A stretch of 64,000 bases of DNA from the NCBI GenBank assembly GCA_963682025.1, contig OY821520.1:131663437-131727436 (forward strand). Reading direction: 5' to 3'. The translations under genes and the position numbers were made by a program. Source of the stretch: Cordilura impudica (taxonomy: Eukaryota; Arthropoda; Insecta; Diptera; Scathophagidae). Each line of letters begins with the position of its first letter. Within the stretch, counting starts at the first letter, position 1. The notes beneath the pieces were generated by a model. The model was not told the origin of the DNA and did no database searches. It worked only from the letters and a program-made list of their open reading frames with translations. Below, in pieces: positions 1 to 9,790 of this stretch.

Positions 1-90
1 ACAGCAGCACAAAGTCATTATACCACATAGTGGTATAGGGTATAATGACTTTGTGCTGCTGCTTAACCACTATGTGGTAAGGGTATAATT
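1..90. repeat. palindromic terminus of DINE-like repeat
   Basis: Bases 1-24 are the reverse complement of bases 39-61, so the window opens with a hairpin around a short spacer. The same block (AGCAGCACAAAGTCATTATA next to ACCACATAGTGGTATAGGG) ends the DINE-like copies near 21566-21614 and 42823-42870. Two such ends appear to meet here in opposite orientation. Confidence 0.6.
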
Positions 91-330
91 AAATAAAACA
101 CACATAAGATTTGCATAATTTTATGTATGTGTCAGTAGCAACTTTAAATGCAATTTACTCAAAATAAAGGAAAAAATGTAAAAATCTGTAAATCTAAAAA
201 ACGGCCAAAAAGAAATACCTTTCAAATAATATACGTTTGGTCAAAATCGGGATAAAACGGTAGAACAGAACATCGGTCACAAGAAGTCGCCTAGCCTACT
301 AATATTATACATGTGGTTATTCTATAACTT
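91..330 (+). repeat. interspersed repeat family X, copy a
   Basis: This AT-rich repeat occurs three times in the window: here, at 18117-18476 (opposite strand), and at 53387-53697 plus 56927-57003. Shared marks are a block reading ATCGGGATAAAACGGTA and a block reading AAGAAGTCGCCTAGCCTA. Here the two halves are contiguous, which shows the uninterrupted form of the copy near 53.7 kb that received later insertions. It has no coding potential and the class is unknown. Confidence 0.6.
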
Positions 331-1204
331 TTATCAGTCTTACTGTTAAAGGTTTGCTAAGTCAAGGAATCATTACGAAATTTCTTGATATAAAAAAATA
401 TCAAAAGTTCTTCTGCTTTTGTTACAACTTTAAACCAAATCTTTTTGAAATGAAATTTGTCTCTCAGTTGATTAAATTAAATGCTCATAGAATATGGTAA
501 ACTTCATTAGTATTTTTAAAATTTTATCTTCATTAAATTATAAATCTTTTGAAAATATAATTAGGCACTTTAAAGTAATTGAAAAACATACAAAATATTC
601 TTAAGAATATATATATGAATATTTGGAAAAAATAATAATATATTAATCAGTTTCTTAATAATATATTAAAACTTTGCTTTCCATGATGAACAAAACTGAA
701 AAGGTCTAGGGGATGTTGCGTTCATTCGCGAAACAAATTATAACTTAAAAATTTATACAATTTGTGTATTTGCAAAGTATAAGGAATAGATATTTGAAAC
801 AAAAATGTAAAAAGTTTTGTTAAAGAATGAAAATGCCTAAAACATTTTTGCATAATGGAAAAATCTTTTATGCAAAATACAAAAACTTAACAAACTTATA
901 AAAGAACCCATTGAAAAGAAAAGTTTAACTAACTGTACGAGTGCGGATCAATAAGTCTGCAAATGTGGTACAAATTCATGATATGATATTGGTCGATGGA
1001 AAAGTTATAGTGTGCGAAATTATTGATGCCATAGGCTTAGAATATGGAGCTGTGATTTCGATTTAAAGTTATCAGTTGGTTTTAAGAAAGCTGTCTGCAT
1101 TGGCTGACAATTGACCATAAACGGAATCGTGTGACAATTTGAAGGGAATATTTGGCGTTATTCAAATGCGACATGGATATAAACATTGGTTTCGTCGGGC
1201 GAAC
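331..1204. other. no gene seen
   Basis: AT-rich sequence with many stops in all frames. I see no domain, TIR or tandem array. It lies between a family X repeat and the end of a Transib relic. Confidence 0.6.
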
Positions 1205-2900
1205 CGGCGCACGGTGGACCATTTGACGAGAAGGCGGTCATATATCTACAACTTTTGATTGGATTGGAATTTTGATATGCGGTTTCTTTTGTTTGGTAGG
1301 TGAGACCTTTGCCTTTAAGTTTTACTACAAAACGTAATTCTCGACTGAAAATCAAAAAAGTTACGGAGGGTTTAAAATACATTTTCATTTGTAGTTGTAT
1401 TTTAGTACAAAAGTGAAATGTTAAAAGTTAAAAAAGGTTTTTTTTTTAATATAATGTCTTAGTTTTTCAGTTAATTTTACAACTAATACTTTTTAACAAT
1501 TTTTTAAGTTAATTTTTTCAGAAAATGCCAAACTTTGGCCCCCGTAAACTTTTTAGTCCTAATGTGCACAAGGGCCAAAGGTTGTTTTTTTTTTGAAAGA
1601 TCCCGAGTTAAAATATAATTTATTAAGCAGCGAACGTAAAAGTTACCTTATATTGGTTCAAGATAGAGAAGTTTCAATGAAAAACTCGTATGTTTTTGCT
1701 TTAGTTAATTTTTTTTTATTGCCTTTTTAAATATTTCTATATCAATTTTATGAAATACAACAATTTTTATTGTAAATTTACATAATGTATAAATGTTTAA
1801 ATCAAGAAAATTTTTTAACTATATAAAAAAAGTGTAACTTATTGTTAGTGTAATGAAAAAGTACTTTAAATCAACCAATTTTAGTAAAAATGTCTTCTAA
1901 ATAGCCTTGATTTTCATTTTCTAGAAGTTGTTTAGCTTCTTCGTCTAATTCAATAGAGGTAGTTTTCCATTTTTGACGAATGTTAGACATATATGGATCT
2001 GAAGTGCACAACAAAATAGTGATAAGGTCTTCATTAGTACAACATCTGGACATTTTCCTTGTGTTGTGCTCGCGAAAGAATCTGTAGTCTTTGTTCCTTT
2101 TTTCTTGCGCTTCTTCAGATAGATCTCCTATTGGTAGCATATTGTTTTGAATTATTTGTTCCCCATGGTACAAAATTTTATGAACTGTGGATGGCATATA
2201 TCTCCAAGAGTATTTTTCATTATAAAGTATAGCTGTTTTATTGGCGTAATCTCCAATTTTTTTTGCATTTATCTTTCTGCTGCATGCTCGAATTTGTAAT
2301 ATGATTTTGAATCGTCTTATTAATTTTCATGATCTACACCTGTGATAGATGCTGCAGTTTCCGGATCGGAAAAAAATCTCCTTGCAGTATTTCCATCATT
2401 TGTGTTTCCTTTCCCTTGTTTTGGTTGGTCAATTACGAGGCCTAGCTGTAGATATTTTTGTTGAATTTGTTTTTTTTTTGCTTTCTTTTTTCTTCATCTT
2501 CTTTGTTTTTTCTCACTGTTTCGCCTAACGGACCAAATTCCAAATCATAACCCAATTTAAGAATATGCTCCATGAAAAGTATTCTAGCGTGAAGAGGGGA
2601 CATCCCAAATTCGTAGGCTTCCTTAAAACTATCGTCTTCTGGTAAGGGTTGGCTTAATTGACTTGATGAGTTTTGGCATATAATGCAGCTTGACGTTGAC
2701 TTTGTTCCAGTTAAAGCTTGTGCAACTTTTCCATCAATCATTGTGAGACACATTTTAAAATGACTTCAATGTCTTGGTAATCAAATTTAAATATTACTGG
2801 TTGAGGTTCCTTAATTTGATCCGCGACGCGCTGTGGCTGAAATTTTGATTTCATTAGCCAAAAGTCTAATTTTTTTGTCACCGATTTTTAAAATTTTAAC
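1205..2900 (-). mobile_element. Transib DNA transposon relic (copy T1), 3' half
   Basis: The outer end at 1210 reads CACGGTGGACCATTTGACGA, a diverged copy of the CACAGTGG terminus of the Transib at 53946-56921. It is preceded by CGGCG, which fits the CGNCG target duplications of Transib elements. The untranslated stretch at about 1530-1600 (GGCCCC and GGCCAAAGG blocks) also matches the other copy at 54270-54340. The other side is lost near 2895, where an oppositely oriented Transib piece begins. Confidence 0.75.
1871..2860 (-). pseudogene. Transib (RAG1-like) transposase, C-terminal half, broken
   Basis: This is the C-terminal half of a DDE transposase of the Transib family, the group that gave rise to the RAG1 recombinase. 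Read on the minus strand it keeps the second-aspartate block (TMIDGKV), a zinc-binding CxxC (SSCIICQ), the FGMSPLHARI block, and a last block with TVHKILYHGEQII followed by LPIGDLSEEAQEKRNKD, where the catalytic glutamate is expected, then TSDPYMSNIR. The segments 2753-2442 and 2197-1871 lie in different frames and the stretch between them is damaged, so no intact protein can be made. The part before the second aspartate is missing. The assignment rests on the order of blocks recalled from Transib and RAG1, not on a search. Confidence 0.75.
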
Positions 2901-2924
2901 GCCTTTTTGTAGTTAACACACTTT

Positions 2925-3492
2925 GCTGCAGAAACAGCAAAGCAAGATAAGGCTGGAAGACCACGCAAATAATTGGACAACTGCAGCGATAGATCTAAGG
3001 GGCGGAAACTTAAAGATGTTAACGATAAAATTGGTTGTACAAATATTAAAGAATTTTTCCTACATCAATTACGATCACAGAACCAATTAACAAAAGTGGA
3101 TATCATTGAAAAAGTTGTGGAAGCTAGTCCATTGAGAACAAAACGGATTCTCAAAAGTATACCAGCTCCGAGCGATGCACAATAGATCACAAATGAGGAG
3201 GAATTAGCATTATTTCTGGATTTGAAACTAACAAAACAGCAATATATTCAGCTCAGAATGCATGTAATTGAAAAAGCAGAAATATGTATCCAATATATCA
3301 TCACATAGCCGCTGCTAAAATGGACGGTTTGAAATCAAAGGACACGATCACAATCACACCAATTTCGACAGAGGTACAACTACAATCTCTACTTGATCAC
3401 ACAGCCGAACGCTTGCTTCAATCAATAAAAGGAAATGAGTTAAAGAAATATGAAAACGCAAAGCTAATTCTTTTTTGTAAATGGGGATGTTG
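2925..3492 (+). pseudogene. Transib transposase, N-terminal part, broken
   Basis: N-terminal region of a Transib transposase. The peptide with LDNCSDRSKGRKLKDVND, a second piece with EASPLRTKRIL, and a third with LLDHTAERLLQSIKG followed by FCKWGC match, block for block, the N-terminal half of copy T3 (minus strand 55933-55100). An in-frame stop follows the first piece at about 3183 and frames shift after it. The coding sequence breaks exactly where the LINE begins, one residue before the first catalytic aspartate. Confidence 0.7.
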
Positions 3493-4295
3493 CATAACTG
3501 CTCTTGCAGGTGTTATTGAAGACATTCGGAGTAATATTGACGATGATTAGGTGACGTTTTTATTACTTCTGTACCATTCAAAATCCTTCGACGCAGTTCA
3601 TTATGGAGCACTTTGTTCAAAGCTAAGCTCCTATTTGCATTTTTCATCATCTTCGATTAAGTTAATTTCAGCTTATTTGAATGGAAGACATCAAGCTGCT
3701 TTTAATGACTCGCAATATGGCTAATGGTCACAAGAGGAGTTCCGCAAGGATCAATCCTTGGAGCGCTACTATATACTATATACTCCAACGACTTACCAAT
3801 GCATTTGAGTTTCATGAACATACAACTGTATGCTGATGACGTTCAGCTATTTATTGGCTGCAGAGTTTCTGCAATTAACGATTGTATTTCAAAGATAAAC
3901 TCTGACCTATCAAAACTCTACAAATGGGCAACTGCTAATGGATTACGCTTAAATTCTTTAAAATCAAAATGCATTCCTATATCTAGTTGAGCTGTAGAAT
4001 CCATAAATAGTTTTAGTATACAACTTGGATCTTTTCACATTGATATGGTACCATCGGCAAAGAATTTGGGCATTATTTTTAATGAAAAACTTTCGTGATC
4101 AGACTAGATTAACTTTGCAACAGGTAGAACATATGGTATGCTAAGGACGTTGTGGATAAACCAATATTTTATACCACTTAAGATCAGGATGCTTTTAGCC
4201 AAAACGTATTTGATATCTACGCTTTTATATGGTTGTGAATTATTTGCTGGTTGTGATTCATCGGATAAACGTAAATTAACAACTACATACAATAA
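3493..4295 (+). pseudogene. LINE reverse transcriptase fragment, first part
   Basis: This encodes the middle of a LINE reverse transcriptase: a finger/palm block with LLYHSKSFDAV, then GVPQGSILGALLYTIYSNDL, then the catalytic YADD (LYADDVQLF, about 3830) and the thumb (LLYGCELFAGCDSSDKRK). Endonuclease and the start of the RT are absent through 5' truncation. Frames change near 3550, 3720 and 4000-4100, so it is dead. The frame continues at 7449 once the TIR element and one TAA copy are removed, giving a YNNITRYIFGLKRYD block like that of the related LINEs. Confidence 0.8.
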
Positions 4296-4697
4296 CACTA
4301 TGGAACAAATTCAGGTTAGCAAAAGTTAGGTCGATTCTGAGAGTGAGGGGTGAAAATAGAGGCTGAATTAAAAGACCCGTATCGCGGCGTTTGTTTATGT
4401 TAGTTCGAATTTTTTTTAATCGACCTCCGAACTTTGCAGTCAAAAGCCGATTTTCAGCATATTGACTAATTGATAATTTTTCAATCTGTAAAAGCCAAAT
4501 TATTTCTAGAGACTTGTGCAACAATTAAAATTGATTTAGAAAATTTTTCTGGTGCTTATGAAGCAAAATTTTGGAAAAATTATTTTTTTTCATGCTTTTT
4601 GAAAATATTTTCCACAAAACTAAGTCTTTTTTGCTTTCTGTTTGATCTATAATATGCTTCTCAGTTGCTTCAATAAATTTCATTTGAAAAGAAAAGG
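4296..4697 (+). repeat. left ~400-bp TIR of copy 1
   Basis: This is the inverted complement of the right end of the element. The match runs from the CACT terminus past the block ACCCGTATCGCGGCG to the block ATTTCATTTGAAAAG, with a few small indels. Confidence 0.8.
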
Positions 4698-5081
4698 GTC
4701 TTAGTCGATAATTTGCGTTAAAAATCCCAAAACCATGATATAAATAGCGATTTAGATAGAAGTAATTAAAAAGGCAAGTTCCAAGAATTATGAATTAGTA
4801 AAACAACTTTTTTATTTTCAACCACCGCACAGGTAGCGATTTTTTTTATTTCGTACAAGCGAACTAATTTCCAAAATGAAGATTCAGTTAAGACTCGAAA
4901 CTCAGCCGAAGATGATGTCATTTAATTTTCGCCCGGTCGTGATAAAATTCGCTATTAATTTTTTTGGAACTTATGTCATTTTGTGAGTGATTTAAGTTGA
5001 GTGCATCGGTTTCATAAAAATAACAAAAAAAAACATTGTATAATATATATTGTATTAAAAATGTTGGAATAAAAATGTAAA

Positions 5082-6660
5082 ATGGACCATTTTTGTAATG
5101 TTTGTGGACGTTTTATAGCAAGCGATGAAAAATGTGGCAATGCGAGTGATTTTTTTTTTTGGAAGCCTATAAGCAATATTTCTCGCAAGAGTTTATCACT
5201 GACGTAAACTATGTCCCTAAAAAAGTTTGCTTTAATTGCTATTCAACTCTTATGCAATGGAAAAGTGAAAAAAAGAAGGCTATGTCTTCTGGTATACCAA
5301 TGATGTGGTTAGACAACAGCCCGCATCAAGAAGAAAATTGCTATGGATGTATCAACTACCATAAAACTTTGAATAGAAGGAAAGCAAAGAATAAAACTTA
5401 TGTAGCAGCGCCAAGTGTAGAATTATCATTACCGCACTCAGAATTCGTTCCAGTACCAATATACCGAAGTATTGATCTTCAAACAGATAACAGTGCTACA
5501 ACCGCCGCTGCTACATCCATGGATTTCTTTTCAGAATACGACCCTGGTGAAGGTACATCCTATGAAACATCAAAGGACCCAATCCTTCCCACACAAAACC
5601 AATTGGATGGAATTGTTGCAAATTTGTGTTTGACTCAGAAAAAATCAGAACTACTGGCTTCATTTTTGAAAGGAAATAATTTGCTGGCGAAAGGTACCAA
5701 AGTAACAGCATATCGAAAACGCCAAAAAGAGTTAGAAAAGTTATTCAATGTGAATAATGCAAAAAATTTCGCTTATTGCAACGATATTGAAAAGTTAATG
5801 GAGACGATAGGGTTAACCTATAAAAAAGATGATTGGCGTTTATTCATCGATAGTTCACTAATCAGCTTAAAAGTTGTGCTTTTGCACAAGACAAACAGAA
5901 TGCCTTCTGTTCCGATTGCGTATAGCACTGACACTAATGAAAATTTCGATAATTTGAAACACATTCTGGAAGTAGTCAAATATAACGAACACCAGTGGGG
6001 CACTTGCTGCGACCTCAAAATAGTTTCATTGATTACAGGCTTAACAGCATCTGGCCGTCCAAAATATCCGTGTTTTTTGTGCGATTGGGATTCACGATAC
6101 GGAGAAGGTATTAAAGGAAGAAACCAGTACAAACAGCATAACTGGAATAGTCGCATTGGACGGAAATGGCCTAAAGACAATAGGCTACATGAAAGTCTTG
6201 TTCCTGAAATGAAAATTTTGTTGCCGTTGCTCCACATTAAACTTGGCATTGCTAAAAATTTTTTGAAATGTATCGCAAAAAGACCAGCAGTATTCAATCG
6301 CTTAAAAGACATTTTCCCAAGACTAAGTAACGCCAAAATTCAGGAAAGGGTTGTTAATGGTCCCGAGATACGGAAACTAATGAGTCGTCAAGATTTTGAC
6401 CAAGTTCTGACAGACCGAGAATTAAGCGCATGGCTCGCATTGAAAGCAGTCATTAAAGGACTTTTGGGTAAAGAACGCAAAGACGACTACAGGCAATCTG
6501 TTGCAAACATGTTGGCAGATTTCGATGAAATTGGGGTTAATATGTCTTAAATAATTTATCTCTTGCATCAGCATCTTGATCAACTCGCTCAACAGTTGCC
6601 AACTGAATCTGATGAGCAAGGCGAACGTTATCACCAAACTGCGCTTCCATTTGAAATAAG
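5082..6660 (+). pseudogene. transposase of the CACT-end element, exon 1, near-intact
   Basis: This is a DNA-binding and DDE-type transposase. It starts with a cysteine cluster (HFCNVCG, then VCFNCYSTLMQW and NCYGCINYH), a probable zinc-binding head resembling a ZAD. The core has WRLFIDSSLISLK (aspartate near 5849), CCDLKIVSL (aspartate near 6011), a CFLCDWDSRYG zinc motif and LLPLLHIKLGIAKNF. A run of ten T at 5151-5160 throws the head out of frame. An open frame of about 460 codons then runs to 6550, where a stop interrupts a recognisable continuation (LHQHLDQ, then SDEQGERYHQ) up to a splice-donor-like GTAACT at 6661. The family is widespread in insects as uncharacterised repeat proteins. 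The superfamily is inferred from the element ends, not from the protein. Confidence 0.7.
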
Positions 6661-6699
6661 GTAACTATAGAGTGTGCATATTTTGAATTCCTAGATTTT

Positions 6700-6819
6700 T
6701 CTAAAGGACGAATTATCGACCTTTCTGATGATGATGTCGATGACCAAGATATTAGAGAGAGCAGTGATGTTGATCCACAGCCGCCTGCTAAACGGCAACT
6801 GGCCAAATCATTCATTTAA
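6700..6819 (+). pseudogene. transposase exon 2 remnant of copy 1
   Basis: The acidic C-terminus (IIDLSDDDVDDQDIRE, ending KRQLAKSFI) matches the end of copy 2 at 52540-52653. The splice acceptor and the first ~140 bp of the exon, present in copy 2 (52404 onward), are deleted here, so copy 1 cannot splice normally. Confidence 0.65.
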
Positions 6820-7013
6820 TTTATTTAATTTTTTTACTTAAAACTTTTCATAACTAACATTTCAAAAATATATTTTTTTTTCCATATTTTTATAATTTCT
6901 TTTCCAATGTTTCTTCAAAACCAACACTGAACAAAATTGGTACATAAAAAATGAGAAGTAAATTAATATTAAGCTGGAAAACGCAAGTTTTGTATTATGA
7001 TTGTTTTCTTTTC

Positions 7014-7448
7014 AAATGAAATTTATTGAAGAAACTGAGAAGCATATTATAGATCAAACAGAAAGCAAAAAAGACTTAGTTTTGTGGAAAATATTTTCAA
7101 AAAGCATGAAAAACAAATAATTTTTCCAACATTTTGCTTCACAAGCACCACAAAAATTTTCTAAATCAATTTTTTTAAAAACTTTTGTTGTTACACAGGT
7201 CTCTAGCAATAATTTTAATTTTACAGATTGAAAAAATATCAATTAGACGACGAGTTATAGCCAAAAAACCATATAAACAATATGCTGAAAATCGGCATTT
7301 GACTGCAAAGTTCGAAGGTCGATTTAAAAAAAAATTCGAACTAACATAAACAAACGCCGCGATACGGGTCTTCTAATTTAGCCTCTATTTTCACCCCTCG
7401 CTCTCAGAATCGACCTAACTTTTGCTAACGTGAATCTGTTCCCCAGTG
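7014..7448 (-). repeat. right ~400-bp TIR of copy 1
   Basis: Inverted partner of 4296-4697. The same sequence recurs at the right end of copy 2 (~52840-53280). Confidence 0.8.
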
Positions 7449-7800
7449 TAATATTACAAGATATATTTTTGGTTTAAAAAGATATGATGGGGTGTCTCAC
7501 TTTTCGAAAAACCTTTTTGGAATACAATTTGACAATCTTTTGAAATACAGAAGCCTTTTATTTTTGCATAAAATTGTTTATACAAGACATCCAAACTATT
7601 TGTCCAAAAAATTGTTCTTTGCACGATCCAATAGATGTAAAACAATAATTCAAATTCGTCACCAATATCTGTGCTCAGAGCGCCAATATTTCATTTATGC
7701 AATCCGTCTCTGGAACCAATTACCTCATTGCATACAAAATATTAACAACGCAATACAATTTAAAAAATCAATTTTTAATTATTTTGAAGGATTATAATTT
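7449..7800 (+). pseudogene. LINE ORF2 C-terminus, second part
   Basis: This continues the LINE interrupted at 4295. The peptide with FGLKRYDGVSHFSKNLFG, RSLLFLHKIVYTRHP and RLWNQLPHCIQNINNAIQF matches the C-terminal domain of the LINEs at 12669-12977 and 48386-48793. It ends with a stop at about 7797, followed by a ~250-bp AT-rich 3' UTR up to the A-rich tail. Confidence 0.8.
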
Positions 7801-8063
7801 TTAAATTTTCTTGATATTATTATTATTCCCTATTTTTAAATTATTAAATGCTGAATGTTTTGTTTTCTCATTATATATAGATATTTTTACATCCACTTAT
7901 ATATTTTTGTTATGATTTTTAATTATACTTATTTATATTTTTATTTTATATTATATTGTTATGAAAATTGTATGTGCCATTATAAGTTTTTCCAGTGCTA
8001 AATCTAAAAGATATTATATCTTACTCCAATGGTTACAATTTCAATAAATACAAATAGAAATAC

Positions 8064-9270
8064 ATATGTGATGGTTTTTCGGAACAAAACCAATACAAAC
8101 AAGTAGTATGTGAAAATGTTTCGGACTCAGATATGTTCATGGCATCATTTGTACCATTGCGATTGAAAACGATTTTGGAAGATTCAGAGCCTTCGACTAG
8201 TACAACGCAAACAATGGATATTTGGAAAAATGAGACACCATCTTCTACGAAATACTGCAGGCCAATCAAATTAGAATTCAAAAAAGAAACTCATGATGCC
8301 ATTAACAAAGGAGTTAGTGATATTAAGGCCCAAATTGCAACACTACAGCCATTACAATTACAGTTAGATGGGCAGCAAATTGAAGTAAGCTACCAATTAA
8401 TGCTGCCAATGATAGATGGAAAAGTAGGTCAGGCTTTGACTAACACGAAGGCTGCATCCAGCTGCATTATATGCCAAGCAACATCAAGCCAATTAAACCA
8501 AGTCCCGACAAAATTATTAGATAATACCGATGCATATGAATTGGGATTATCACCACTACATGCAAGAATACGACTTATGGAACACACTCTAAAAATCAGT
8601 TATGATTTTGATTTCGGGTCTTCAGGATCAATAAGAAACAACGAAACCAACAAAGAGTTATGAAGTTCAAAAATTAAACATGTTCAAGATGAATATCGAA
8701 ACTTTGGATTGATTATAGATCAGCCAAAACAAGAGTCAGGCAATACAAATGATGGCAATACCGCAAGAAGATTTTTTTCAGATCCAGAAATAGCATCTGA
8801 AATAACAGGAGTGGATTTAAACCTTATTTTCAAATTTAAAATAATCCTAGAAATACTTGCGTGCAATGAAGAAATTGACTCCAAAAAATTTGGAGATTAT
8901 GCTAAGGAAACTGCAAAAATATATACAACCAAGTACCCATGGAGAAATATGTCCGCAGCAGTACACAAAATCCTTTATCATGGAGAAGATGTCATTAAAT
9001 ATCATTTGGTGCCATTTGGAGATCTATCAGAGGAAGCTCAGAAAAAAAGGAATAAGGATTACAGATTTTATAGAGAGTACAATACTAGAAAAATTTCACG
9101 AAATTCCACAAATGAAGATCTATTTAATTTATTATTGGCAGTATTCGAAATCAATGGAAAGTGGAACAGCGGGATTTAGATGAAGAAATCAAAAAAGTAC
9201 TAAAGAACAGAAATAACACAGAACAAAATATGGAATATTTGCAATCAATATTTGAGTCAAATAAATAATA
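8064..9270 (+). pseudogene. Transib transposase, catalytic core and C-terminus, broken
   Basis: Read from 8064 this resumes the Transib frame at the first catalytic aspartate (CDG, about 8070). It continues with FMASFVPLRLKT, SSTKYCRPIKLEFKKE, LPMIDGKVGQALT (second aspartate, about 8414), the CxxC in SSCIICQ, YELGLSPLHARIR, NTNDGNTARRFFSDPE, ITGVDLNLI, AVHKILYHGEDVI, and GDLSEEAQKKRNKDYR (glutamates near 9030). All three acidic positions expected of a RAG1/Transib DDE core are present. The frame breaks near 8661 and again near 9150, and the gene is split from its N-terminus by the LINE. Among the three copies of this family it holds the most complete core. Confidence 0.8.
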
Positions 9271-9278
9271 ATTATAAT

Positions 9279-9790
9279 TGCCTTTCATTATACCCTTCAC
9301 TCCAGTGTGCAGAGGGTATATATAAATTTGTCATTCCGTTTGTAATAATTAGAAAAAAAATTTTGGACCCCATCAAATATATATATTTGTGATCCTTATA
9401 ACAACCGGAGTTGATATAGCAATGTCCGTCTGTCCGTCTGTCCGTTTGTGGAAATCACGATGACGGCATCAATCGGGCAGCTAGGGTGCTCGTTGATATA
9501 AAAAATGATTCACTAACATCCTGAGAAGTTTGCTGTTTAAAATCGTGCAAATCGGTGGATTAGGGCCCGAGATTTGAATGAAGAACCTAAAAAAGTCTTG
9601 AAAAAATATAATTTTCTATGCTGTTCTTGTCACGATCACGCCCTCAATAGGATAGCTAGGGTGATCATTTTTAGTGAGAATGATTTAGCAAATTCATGGG
9701 AAGATTTCTATTTCAAAAATCATTAAAATCGGTGGAACAGGTCCAGGGAAATCTCTGAAAAATTTAAAAAAAAAATGAAAAATATGATGT
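9279..9790 (+). repeat. DINE/mini-me-like repeat with GTCY microsatellite
   Basis: It opens with a short hairpin (CCCTTCACTCCAGTGTGCAGAGGG) and carries a GTCTGTCCGTCTGTCCG microsatellite at about 9427-9452. Two related units of ~180 bp follow (CAGCTAGGGTG, then ATCGGTGGA blocks near 9478-9555 and again near 9651-9740). This layout suits Helentron-associated fly repeats. The class is inferred. Confidence 0.55.

Larger units (their letters stand above)
4296..7448 (+). mobile_element. complete CACT-end TIR DNA transposon, copy 1 (CMC-like?)
   Basis: The element begins CACTATGGAACAAATTCAGG and ends in the inverted complement (GTGAATCTGTTCCCCAGTG). TIRs are very long, about 400 bp (4296 to ~4697 and ~7014 to 7448). 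A TAA lies immediately on each side (4293-4295 and 7449-7451), a 3-bp target duplication, and removing it restores the LINE reading frame. CACT ends with a 3-bp duplication are typical of the CACTA/Mirage/Chapaev group. That placement is inferred. A second copy lies at 50053-53280. Confidence 0.85.
3493..8063 (+). mobile_element. 5'-truncated CR1/jockey-like LINE inside Transib T2
   Basis: The insertion starts abruptly in the middle of a reverse-transcriptase domain (CITALAGVIEDIRSN) and ends in an A-rich tail (AATAAATACAAATAGAAAT) next to the resumed Transib frame. This is the usual form of a 5'-truncated target-primed insertion. It is related to the LINEs at 12437-15955 and 45196-49087. It was itself split later by the TIR element 4296-7448. 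Confidence 0.75.
2925..9278 (+). mobile_element. Transib relic (copy T2), split by a nested LINE and TIR element
   Basis: Two Transib parts, 2925-3492 and 8064-9270, are in the same orientation. They join in frame at the first-aspartate motif: the left part ends KWGC and the right part resumes CDG. Between them lies a 5'-truncated LINE (3493-8063) that carries a complete TIR element (4296-7448). The right end is cut by a DINE-like repeat near 9279 and the left end by Transib copy T1, so no TIR is left. Confidence 0.7.

Noticed and set aside
5818..6336. 172-codon minus-strand frame
   Set aside because: Antisense shadow of the transposase exon; the same shadow exists opposite copy 2 (51100-51579).
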